DNA from: an uncultured Actinomycetes bacterium
GTDB taxonomy: Bacteria; Actinomycetota; Actinomycetes; Nanopelagicales; Nanopelagicaceae
Assembly (NCBI GenBank): GCA_937876245.1
Contig: CALEGP010000003.1
Location: forward strand, 1-64,000
Reading direction: 5' to 3'
DNA: 64,000 nucleotides
A program made the position numbers and the translations under genes. Below the pieces are notes generated by a model. It was not told where the DNA came from. It made no database searches and saw nothing but the letters and a program-made list of their open reading frames with translations. Position 1 is the first letter of the stretch. Each line of letters begins with the position of its first letter. Positions 44,608 through 52,492 of the stretch are shown here, in pieces.

Positions 44608-45450
44608 ATGCGAATTGATTCCCACCACCATATTTGGGACTTATCTGTCAGGGACCAGGATTGGATTACTGGCGAAGCAATGCAACCAATCCACCAGAAT
44701 TTTTCTATGTCTGATCTTCGTGAAGCAATCGCAGGAGTCGAAATTAGCAAAACCGTCTTGGTACAAACGGTTGCCGATTACGCAGAAACTCCAGAACTTT
44801 TAGCTCTCGCCGAGACGGATCCATTGATCGCAGGAGTCGTAGGTTGGTTGAAGATTGATGCTACAGATGCAATAGATCATCTCCATCGCTACTTTGACTT
44901 ACCAGGTGCAAGCTACTTAAAGAGTATTAGGGATATCGCGCAAGATCATCCCGATTCAAATTATTTAGGTAAGCCAGAGACAATTGCGAATGTTCGCAAG
45001 CTCGCGAAATTTGGAATTGCATACGATTTACTTACCAAAACTCCAGAGTTGAAAGGAGCGATCGAATTAGTTAAATCCTGTCCAGACGTGCAATTTATTA
45101 TGGATCACATCTCAAAACCTTATATTTCTAAAAATATTATGGAGCCTTGGAAAACTTTAATGACAGAACTCGCTTCCTACCCCAATGTAGTCTGCAAAGT
45201 TTCGGGACTTGTAACCGAATCAAATTGGCATAAGTGGAAGCCGCAAGATTTTCAACCATATACGAACCACTTGATAGAAATTTTTACACCGCAAAGATTA
45301 ATGTTTGGATCGGATTGGCCAGTTGCAACTTTAAGTGGATCTTATGCTGAGGTAGTCTCCCTGGCAGAGTTTTTGATGCAAGATCTGGCTCCATCTGAAA
45401 GTGAAAATTTCTGGAGCAAAACTGCGACAAGTGCTTACAACCTTAGCTAA
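44608..45450 (+). CDS. Amidohydrolase 2 family, candidate L-fuconolactonase
   Basis: MRIDSHHHIWDLSVRDQDWI, MDHISKPYI, RLMFGSDWPVA. Confidence 0.88.
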   Translation: MRIDSHHHIWDLSVRDQDWITGEAMQPIHQNFSMSDLREAIAGVEISKTVLVQTVADYAETPELLALAETDPLIAGVVGWLKIDATDAIDHLHRYFDLPGASYLKSIRDIAQDHPDSNYLGKPETIANVRKLAKFGIAYDLLTKTPELKGAIELVKSCPDVQFIMDHISKPYISKNIMEPWKTLMTELASYPNVVCKVSGLVTESNWHKWKPQDFQPYTNHLIEIFTPQRLMFGSDWPVATLSGSYAEVVSLAEFLMQDLAPSESENFWSKTATSAYNLS

Positions 45451-45502
45451 TCCTCATAGTTCGATAACGTTTAGGTAACGAAATGGCCATAAATACTGAT
45501 TC

Positions 45503-45694
45503 TTGGATAGGTCATATAGACGAGAGGCTGCAATATTAATAGGTACTGTAATTGGCGCGCTAATTATGGCTGTATTGATTAATGGCCTCCGCATCATGGC
45601 AATTCAGCAAGAATGGCAAACTGTTGTGGTTGGTGTTGTTATTATCATTGCGGTCTATACCGATTCACTCCGGCGCCGCAAAGGTAGCAGTTAA
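45503..45694 (+). pseudogene. C-terminal remnant of an RbsC/XylH-like sugar ABC permease
   Basis: LIGTVIGALIMAVLINGLRIMAIQQEWQTVVVGVVIIIAVYTDSLRRRK resembles the last TM segment and tail of this permease family; no upstream permease body. Confidence 0.6.
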
Positions 45695-45708
45695 CACTTT
45701 TCTTCAAT

Positions 45709-45748
45709 AAAAATCCCCGTTCTCAATATCGAGAGCGGGGATTTTTAT
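45709..45748. terminator. Bidirectional terminator
   Basis: aaaaatccccgttctcaatatcgagagcggggattttta between permease remnant and substrate-binding protein gene. Confidence 0.85.
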
Positions 45749-45760
45749 TTATGCTATTAC

Positions 45761-46756
45761 TTACTTGATCTTTTTTAGCCGCTTATCCCAAGGTACGAAC
45801 TCTGAGACTGTAGAGGCATCATAGAACTTGGCTGGAGTCTGGATTGTCTTCTTCCAGTTTGCCTTTGGTTCTTTTTTAAGGATTGAGATAGTTAGGTTTG
45901 CAAGAGAAATTCCTGACTCAACTGGATTGAAGTCCCATGAACCGTCAATTTCACCCTTTTTGATGGAAGTTACAGCCTCTGGTTGCATTTGTAGTCCAAC
46001 AACCTTGATTGCAATCTTTCCTCGTGCAGCTATTGCAGCATAAGCTCCAAGAGCTGTTGGGTCGTTGTAAGCAACAATTGCATCAACGCTTGGGTACTTG
46101 ATAAGTGCTTGTTCTACTGCTTGGCGTCCGCCTTCAGAGTCATCGCTCTGGTTATCAACGCGACCCAAGTAGTTGTACTTGCTTACCTTATCGAGTTCTT
46201 GCTTAAACATCTTTGCATGCGCTTCCAGAGCCGCTACAGGGAAACCAAGTCCCACGTAGAGAACATTTCCACCCTTAGGAAGAACTTCTTCTAGGTATTT
46301 AACTCGTTCTTTTGCAAGTGCGCGTTGTGGGAAGCCATCTTGCACCTGAGCAAGAGCAGGCTTTGCCGGCTTCTTGGCAGAATCTTTAACTGTGTAGTTC
46401 ATTGTGATCACTTTGATGCCGGCAGCTTTCGCCTTATCCATTGCTGGCTTTAGGCCAACTGAGTCAAGAGGATAAACGATCATAGCGCCGACCTTCTTTG
46501 TGATCATTGCTTCGATATCTGAAATTTGCTTATTGCCATCGAGTTGTGCGTCGATTGGCATGAAACCGTATCCGGCCTTAGCAAGCGTCTTTTCAGCGGC
46601 AGTTCCGATTGCCTTTAAGTATGTATTAGCTTCGATTGGGTAGCTAAATCCAACAGTAATTTTTGGTGCAGCCGTAGCTGGTGCAACTGAAGGAACAATT
46701 AGTGCTGCAGCTGCCATCAAAGGCAGGAACAACACCTTTCGATTCTTAAACTTCAT
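45761..46756 (-). CDS. Sugar ABC transporter substrate-binding protein (RbsB-like)
   Basis: Signal peptide MKFKNRKVLFLPLMAAAALIVPSVAPATA; type I periplasmic binding fold; operon with RbsC/RbsA-like genes. Confidence 0.88.
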   Translation of the reverse strand: MKFKNRKVLFLPLMAAAALIVPSVAPATAAPKITVGFSYPIEANTYLKAIGTAAEKTLAKAGYGFMPIDAQLDGNKQISDIEAMITKKVGAMIVYPLDSVGLKPAMDKAKAAGIKVITMNYTVKDSAKKPAKPALAQVQDGFPQRALAKERVKYLEEVLPKGGNVLYVGLGFPVAALEAHAKMFKQELDKVSKYNYLGRVDNQSDDSEGGRQAVEQALIKYPSVDAIVAYNDPTALGAYAAIAARGKIAIKVVGLQMQPEAVTSIKKGEIDGSWDFNPVESGISLANLTISILKKEPKANWKKTIQTPAKFYDASTVSEFVPWDKRLKKIK

Positions 46757-47732
46757 TACTTTTCTCCTTAGATTTTGCCCGGCCTGATAATTCAAGACGG
46801 ATTCGGTCGAACAGAACTGCAGCTCCTAACAAGACACCAGTAACAACTTGTTGCCAGTATGAGGAGACCCCCTGAATTGTCAGGGAATTCGATACGGTTT
46901 GCAGGAAGAGGAGGCCAATTACTGTTCCCCAAATACTTCCCACGCCACCGCTAAGGCGAGTTCCACCAAGCAGAACTCCGGCCACAACAGTTAATTCCAA
47001 TCCAGCGCCAGCAGTCGGCGCGGCCGAACTTAGGCGACCAACTTGCATGATTCCAGCTATCGCAGCGCAGAATGCAGAAATTACATAGGCATTCATTTTG
47101 ACTCTGCCGGTATAGATTCCCGCCAACTTTGCCGCAAATTCATTCCCGCCAACTGCATAAATATCTCGCCCAAAGTAGGTAGATTTCAAAATATAAATAG
47201 AAATACCGGCAAGCACAATTACTACAAGCATTGGCCCTGGTATTGGGCCCACGTTCCCATCACCAATCTTGTTTATTAGCGAACCGGTGTCAACTCTGCG
47301 AGTTGTTCCGTTGGTAACCAGGTAAGAAATTCCACGAAAAATTCCGAGAGTTCCAAGCGTCACCACAAAACTATTCAACCCCAGCCTGCCGATGAGCGTG
47401 CCATTCACACCACCAACAATCAGTGTTACTAGCGCGATAGTTGCTACTACTGCAAAATACCGCGGCATTAAATCAACCATCCCTGAAAGCAAGATTCCCG
47501 AGAATGCCAGAACACTTCCTACGCTTAGATCAATACCAGCAGTAAGAATTGTGTATGTCATTCCAATGCCAAGAACGATAGGAATTGCAGAAGAGCGAAT
47601 AATATTCGACAAATTTGACCCAGAAAAAAATACTGGCTGAGTGATGGCCATAACGATTATCAAAAGAATTTCTAGAAATAACACACCGAACCATGCCGGC
47701 ATCGTGCTCAACGTTGGCATTCTAAATTTCAT
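46746..47732 (-). CDS. Sugar ABC transporter permease (RbsC-like)
   Basis: GIGMTYTILTAGIDLSVGSVLAFSG, YAVGGNEFAAKLAGI, GVLLGGTRLSGGVGSIWGTVIGLLFLQTVSNSL. Confidence 0.93.
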   Translation of the reverse strand: MKFRMPTLSTMPAWFGVLFLEILLIIVMAITQPVFFSGSNLSNIIRSSAIPIVLGIGMTYTILTAGIDLSVGSVLAFSGILLSGMVDLMPRYFAVVATIALVTLIVGGVNGTLIGRLGLNSFVVTLGTLGIFRGISYLVTNGTTRRVDTGSLINKIGDGNVGPIPGPMLVVIVLAGISIYILKSTYFGRDIYAVGGNEFAAKLAGIYTGRVKMNAYVISAFCAAIAGIMQVGRLSSAAPTAGAGLELTVVAGVLLGGTRLSGGVGSIWGTVIGLLFLQTVSNSLTIQGVSSYWQQVVTGVLLGAAVLFDRIRLELSGRAKSKEKSNEV

Positions 47733-49232
47733 TTACTTTACTCCTGTCGCTGCAGCCACAACTTCGGCTTCACTGGTTTTGCTTCGGTCTAGGTTTGCTG
47801 AAAGTTCTCCGGCATGCATAACAAGTATCCGATCCGAAATTTCAAAAATTTCGCTGATTTCAGAGGAAACGAGAAGAATGCTTAGGCCTTCATCTGCCAA
47901 TTTACGCAAGATTTCATAAATCTCGGCTTTAGCTCCCAAGTCCACGCCGCGAGTTGCCTCATCTAAAATTAGGATTTTTGGATTGGTCTGTAGACATCTA
48001 GCAATAACGACTTTCTGTTGATTGCCGCCGGAAAGGCTCTTAATTAGGGCATCTGCGCCAGAAGCTTTGATGCTGAACTTATCAATCCAATTTCCAACAA
48101 TTCTTTCTTCATTTCGCTTAGAGCGATGTTTCAATTCAAACTTGTGCTGCGACAACATCAAATTATCTCGAACCGACATTTCATGAATAGTTGATTTTTC
48201 ACGACGATCATCTGGCACGAGTGCAATTCCTGAAGCAAGAGCGGTTCGTGAATTATTTCCTGCTTTTCTTCCATTTATAAATACCGATCCAGCTTTTCTC
48301 TGGCGTACTCCCGAGAGAGTTTCGACAAGCTCGGTTCGACCGGCACCAGCAAGTCCCGCAAGGCCAACAATCTCACCTTCTCGAACTTCAAAGGAGATAT
48401 CCCGGTAGGCCCCGGCACGATCAGATAACCCTTTAACTTCAAGTACTGGCCTCTTCCCTACGGCGCTGTAATTTCTTCGAGCTGATGCTTTTGGTTTATT
48501 GATAACCATTCGTTCTATTAGCCAGTTTTCATCAATCCCAGAACGATCGCTGGTATCAATGAATTTACCATCACGAAGCACGGTAAAACGATCACTAATT
48601 TCAAGCATCTCAGACATGCGGTGGGTAATTAAAACCACAGCCACCCCATCTTCACGGAGTTGGCGCACAACCTTAAAGAGTGCTTCGACTTCATTGGGTG
48701 CGAGTGAGGATGTTGGCTCATCCAACAATAAAACTTTGGCATTAAAAGATAGTGCTCGCGCTATTTCAACCAGTTGCTGTTCGTGCTGAGGAAGCGTAGA
48801 TACTTCCCGACGTGGATCAACTGAAATATTTAAACGTTCTAGTATCTCTAGAGCTCTTCGATCTGTATCTTTCCAGTCGATGCCGAATTTATTGCGAGAT
48901 TGGTTGTGCCCAATAAAGATATTTTCAGCGATCCCAAGATTAGGAATTAGACTAAGTTCTTGACTCACCATAGTCACGCCATATCTCATCGCATCTCTTA
49001 CAGAGTGAAATTCTTTTGTAGCTCCTGCTACTAAAATTTCGCCTTTATCTGGCCTTATAACACCGCCCAAAATCTTTAAAAGTGTTGATTTCCCCGATCC
49101 ATTTTCGCCAGCAACAGTGTGAACCTCGCCGGGGCGTAAATCCAGACTCACATTTGAAAGTGCTTGGACAGCATCGAATCGCTTACTGATATGGCGCATC
49201 TCCACGCCTGCATTCATCGTTGTAACTGACAC
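47733..49232 (-). CDS. Sugar ABC transporter ATP-binding protein (RbsA-like, two ABC domains)
   Basis: GENGSGKSTLLKIL, LLLDEPTSSLAPNEVEALF, LSGGNQQKVVIARCLQTNPKILILDEATRGVDLGAKAEIY. Confidence 0.95.
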   Translation of the reverse strand: MSVTTMNAGVEMRHISKRFDAVQALSNVSLDLRPGEVHTVAGENGSGKSTLLKILGGVIRPDKGEILVAGATKEFHSVRDAMRYGVTMVSQELSLIPNLGIAENIFIGHNQSRNKFGIDWKDTDRRALEILERLNISVDPRREVSTLPQHEQQLVEIARALSFNAKVLLLDEPTSSLAPNEVEALFKVVRQLREDGVAVVLITHRMSEMLEISDRFTVLRDGKFIDTSDRSGIDENWLIERMVINKPKASARRNYSAVGKRPVLEVKGLSDRAGAYRDISFEVREGEIVGLAGLAGAGRTELVETLSGVRQRKAGSVFINGRKAGNNSRTALASGIALVPDDRREKSTIHEMSVRDNLMLSQHKFELKHRSKRNEERIVGNWIDKFSIKASGADALIKSLSGGNQQKVVIARCLQTNPKILILDEATRGVDLGAKAEIYEILRKLADEGLSILLVSSEISEIFEISDRILVMHAGELSANLDRSKTSEAEVVAAATGVK

Positions 49233-49741
49233 TATTTTGAAGCCCGTTCGTATTCCACTAATTCAAGTTGATTGTTCCAAGGATCCAAAACATAAATAAT
49301 CCGTTGGCCAGCAGCAGGTCCTTCATTAATTTCAATTGGTCCAGCCATGAAAGTCAATCCATATTCAGCCCTAAGTTCCAAAACTTTATCCAGGTTTGTA
49401 ACTTTGAAAGCAATATGGTGTCCGCCTAAATCTGAATTTTTTGGTGGTGTTGTCCGGCGATCTTCGGGACGGTCATATTGAAAAAGTTCAAGCCTGCTGC
49501 CATTGCCATATTCAAGCATCGCCAAAGTGAAACGCCCGTCGGCAACATTCACATGCGCAAGTGACCAATCTTTGCCGTCTACTTCTGGAAACTCGCGTCC
49601 ATCAAATGGGCCCAGACGAAATATTTCTTTTGCGCCAAGCAGAGTGCAATAAAACGAAACTGCCTCATCAAGATTAGGAATGGTCATTCCAACATGATCC
49701 ATGCCTTCAACACCTGGCATATTGCGCGTTTCAATGGCCAT
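49232..49741 (-). CDS. VOC (glyoxalase/dioxygenase-like) family protein
   Basis: GMDHVGMTIPNLDEAVSFYCTLLGAKEIF, LGGHHIAFKVTNLDKVLE, YVLDPWNNQLELVEYE. Confidence 0.85.
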   Translation of the reverse strand: MAIETRNMPGVEGMDHVGMTIPNLDEAVSFYCTLLGAKEIFRLGPFDGREFPEVDGKDWSLAHVNVADGRFTLAMLEYGNGSRLELFQYDRPEDRRTTPPKNSDLGGHHIAFKVTNLDKVLELRAEYGLTFMAGPIEINEGPAAGQRIIYVLDPWNNQLELVEYERASK

Positions 49742-49816
49742 GTCTCTCCCATGCGTAAACCGGGTGGGGGCTTACTTGGCTAATTCTCTTGTTCTTTTAT
49801 GACGCTCGTCAAGTAT

Positions 49817-49839
49817 TTGTCATAACAATCTTGTGACAA
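49817..49839. promoter_or_regulatory. Inverted repeat TTGTCA-N11-TGACAA, candidate operator upstream of VOC/ABC operon
   Basis: ttgtcataacaatcttgtgacaa, 76-98 bp upstream of the VOC gene start. Confidence 0.4.
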
Positions 49840-49949
49840 TTCGCCTTGAAAATAACAAAAAATGTGACCTGGGCCTTATCAATTAGCCGTACAACGCTCA
49901 TGTAGGTAGAAATTGAATAATTGCATAAGAAAAGAACTAAATACGTTAG

Positions 49950-50255
49950 TTACTGGTGGCTAGGCGTGCGGATTTGAACCTTCGAAGGTATGGGGATTTA
50001 CAATCCTGATCGAGGGCAAACCCTCGCCCAGCCAAGCCAGATTTCACACGGGAACTAGCGCTAAGAGCCACCTTAAATTCTCGGCTGGTATTCTTTTGGT
50101 ATGAGTGGGCGCATGGCATTTCTGAAAGAAAATAGCGAAGTGATTAAGGCTATCGCCGCACGCCATAAAGGCCTCAAGATTGCAGTGTTTGGAAGTGTTG
50201 CCAGGGGCGAAGATAGACCAGATAGTGATGTTGATTTTCTGGTGACCTTCGACAA
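49950..50255. repeat. 306-bp exact direct repeat, copy 1 (tRNA-like element + divergent promoter + mntA 5' half)
   Basis: Identical base by base to 52051-52356; boundaries set by first mismatches (g/c at 49949/52050; g/a at 50256/52357). Confidence 0.97.
49954..50038 (-). pseudogene. tRNA-Tyr(GTA)-like element, copy 1 (tRNA-like RNA or tRNA pseudogene)
   Basis: 85 nt: GGCTTGGCTGGGCGAGGGTTTGCCCTCGATCAGGATTGTAAATCCCCATACCTTCGAAGGTTCAAATCCGCACGCCTAGCCACCA; acceptor 6/7 paired, encoded CCA, GTA, but T-stem GAAGG/CCGCA mismatched. Confidence 0.7.
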
Positions 50256-50391
50256 GGGAACTTCCTTGTTGGACCTGGTTGGCCTACAGGATGCACTTGC
50301 GGATTATCTCAAAATTCCTGTCGATGTGATCTCAACCGGTGGTCTTAAGGAAAGAGACCACCCTATTCGCGCAGAGGCACTTACCTTGTGA
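50101..50391 (+). CDS. MNT-domain nucleotidyltransferase (MntA-like antitoxin), copy 1
   Basis: FGSVARGEDRPDSDVDFLV (GSx10DxD minimal nucleotidyltransferase motif); 96 aa. Confidence 0.9.
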   Translation: MSGRMAFLKENSEVIKAIAARHKGLKIAVFGSVARGEDRPDSDVDFLVTFDKGTSLLDLVGLQDALADYLKIPVDVISTGGLKERDHPIRAEALTL

Positions 50392-50474
50392 CACGCACAG
50401 ATGAACTATTTATTGCTGACCTTTTTGAAACCGCAGAAAAGTTAGCAACACTGCGCCGTACACGTATTGCCTAG
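50388..50474 (+). pseudogene. Truncated HEPN-like (HepT-type) toxin N-terminus
   Basis: GTGA overlap with mntA; VTRTDELFIADLFETAEKLATLRRTRIA* (28 aa), position equivalent to the HEPN gene at 52489. Confidence 0.55.
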
Positions 50475-50480
50475 GACTAG

Positions 50481-51446
50481 ATGAAGGCAATTCAGATCTC
50501 AGAAGTCGGCGGCCCTGAAGTTCTGCGCTTATCCGAAATCGATCCTCCCACTATTACGGCAACTCAAGGGCTAATCAAAGTTTCTATAGCAGGAGTTAAT
50601 TTCATTGATATCTACCATCGCCTTGGCAGATATCCGCAGAGCCTGCCATTTACTCCCGGTGTTGAAGGCATCGGCATAATCACTGAACTTGGAACAGCTG
50701 CACCAGAAGATTTAAAGATTGGAATGCGAGTTGGTTGGGTTATGGCAAGTGGCGGATACGCGGAATTTGCTGCGATTCCAGCGGCCAGTTTGATTCCAAT
50801 TCCAGAAGATATTGCCGATGAAGATGCTATTGCGCTCTTACTTCAAGGAATGACTGCGCATTATTTGACTAGAGATTCATACAGAATTAAACCAGGCGAT
50901 ATAGCCCTTGTTCATTCAGGTGCTGGCGGTGTTGGATTATTGCTAACGCAATATATAAAGTCACTTGGCGGCCGAGTAATTGCCACTGCATCTACATCGG
51001 CGAAGCAAGACTTGGCAAGATCTGCTGGAGCAGACTTAGCAATTGGCTACGAAAATTTTGCAATTCGCGTGAAGGAATTTACTGATGGCAAGGGTGTGAG
51101 TGTTATCTACGATGGAGTAGGACAGAGCACCTTTGAACAAGGGTTGCAGGCTCTTGGCCGCAGGGGAACATTTGCTATTTTTGGCGCTGCGAGTGGCCAA
51201 GTCGAACCCATCGAGATAATGAAGATCTCAGCCGGTTCTATATTTCTGACCAGGCCGACACTCGCTGATTTTGTGGCCACCAGAAAGGAATTACTCTGGC
51301 GCGCCAATGACGTCTTCGCTGCCTTTGTGCGCAATGACTTAAAAATTGCAATTGTTGCTAGTTACGCCCTAGGCCAGGCCTCTGATGCGCACTTAAATTT
51401 GGAGAACCGCACATCTACCGGAAAGTTGATTCTGAAAATTCGGTAA
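50481..51446 (+). CDS. NADPH:quinone oxidoreductase (zeta-crystallin-like MDR)
   Basis: MKAIQISEVGGPEVLRL, HSGAGGVGLLLTQYIKSLGGRVIATAS, VIYDGVGQSTFEQGLQALGRRG. Confidence 0.92.
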   Translation: MKAIQISEVGGPEVLRLSEIDPPTITATQGLIKVSIAGVNFIDIYHRLGRYPQSLPFTPGVEGIGIITELGTAAPEDLKIGMRVGWVMASGGYAEFAAIPAASLIPIPEDIADEDAIALLLQGMTAHYLTRDSYRIKPGDIALVHSGAGGVGLLLTQYIKSLGGRVIATASTSAKQDLARSAGADLAIGYENFAIRVKEFTDGKGVSVIYDGVGQSTFEQGLQALGRRGTFAIFGAASGQVEPIEIMKISAGSIFLTRPTLADFVATRKELLWRANDVFAAFVRNDLKIAIVASYALGQASDAHLNLENRTSTGKLILKIR

Positions 51447-51455
51447 TGTTGGTCC

Positions 51456-52010
51456 GTGGCATATAAAGATGCAAGTAGGGAGGCCCACTTTCCCGCAATC
51501 GAAAGACGCTACGGCGAAAAAATGGCTTACTGGTTTAAGGTTATGGCAAAGCTCTCTGATGCTAAGTATCCAGAACAAATTGCCCACCTCCGAGAGAACT
51601 TTGGCTTTTCACAAGCGCATGCCAACGCTCTCGTTATGTATTCCCGTGGCTCGAAATCGGCAAAGCGTTTTGAAACTCCTACTCAATACTTTAAGACTAT
51701 TGATCCCAAACAGGCCAAGACAGTTCGTGCCATCTTAAAAACTCTGACCACAAAATTCCCCCAGCTAGAGCTCGTGATTGCTTGGAATCAGCCAATGCTT
51801 AAATTCAGGGATTCCTATGTTTTTGGAATCAGTACTGCAAAGAACCACATACTCTTTGCACCTTGGAGCCAAGAGGTACTAGAGAGATTTAGGCCAAAGA
51901 TGAAAGATCTCGATGTAAAGAAAAAGACTGTGGCTGTTCCAAATGATTGGCTAATCGATGAGAAACTCTTGATTGCAATGGCAAAGGCCAGAATTGCTGA
52001 AATTAAGTAA
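51456..52010 (+). CDS. DUF4287 + DUF1801 domain-like protein
   Basis: N-terminal LSDAKYPEQIAHLRENFGFSQAHANALVMYSRG (DUF4287-like) and C-terminal ELVIAWNQPMLKFRDSYVFGISTAKNHILFAPWS (DUF1801-like); GTG start. Confidence 0.7.
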   Translation: MAYKDASREAHFPAIERRYGEKMAYWFKVMAKLSDAKYPEQIAHLRENFGFSQAHANALVMYSRGSKSAKRFETPTQYFKTIDPKQAKTVRAILKTLTTKFPQLELVIAWNQPMLKFRDSYVFGISTAKNHILFAPWSQEVLERFRPKMKDLDVKKKTVAVPNDWLIDEKLLIAMAKARIAEIK

Positions 52011-52050
52011 GTTTTAGGCGTCTGGAATTCAGGCTCATTCTCATGAGTTC

Positions 52051-52356
52051 TTACTGGTGGCTAGGCGTGCGGATTTGAACCTTCGAAGGTATGGGGATTT
52101 ACAATCCTGATCGAGGGCAAACCCTCGCCCAGCCAAGCCAGATTTCACACGGGAACTAGCGCTAAGAGCCACCTTAAATTCTCGGCTGGTATTCTTTTGG
52201 TATGAGTGGGCGCATGGCATTTCTGAAAGAAAATAGCGAAGTGATTAAGGCTATCGCCGCACGCCATAAAGGCCTCAAGATTGCAGTGTTTGGAAGTGTT
52301 GCCAGGGGCGAAGATAGACCAGATAGTGATGTTGATTTTCTGGTGACCTTCGACAA
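52051..52356. repeat. 306-bp exact direct repeat, copy 2
   Basis: Identical to 49950-50255. Confidence 0.97.
52055..52139 (-). pseudogene. tRNA-Tyr(GTA)-like element, copy 2
   Basis: Identical to 49954-50038. Confidence 0.7.
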
Positions 52357-52492
52357 AGACGTTTCAGTGCTTGATTGGCTTTTGCTCAATGAAGAATTGG
52401 AGCAATTTCTAAAATTACCGGTAGATGTTATTTCAATGAATGGCCTAAAGCCTCGTGATGTTCGCATTCGTGAAGAAGCAATTTTGCTATGA
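52202..52492 (+). CDS. MNT-domain nucleotidyltransferase (MntA-like antitoxin), copy 2
   Basis: First 51 aa identical to copy 1; divergent C-terminal part KDVSVLDWLLLNEELEQFLKLPVDVISMNGLKPRDVRIREEAILL. Confidence 0.9.
   Translation: MSGRMAFLKENSEVIKAIAARHKGLKIAVFGSVARGEDRPDSDVDFLVTFDKDVSVLDWLLLNEELEQFLKLPVDVISMNGLKPRDVRIREEAILL

Noticed and set aside
49950-50255. Insertion sequence or transposon interpretation of the direct repeat
   Set aside because: No transposase ORF, no terminal inverted repeats and no target-site duplication recognised at the repeat ends
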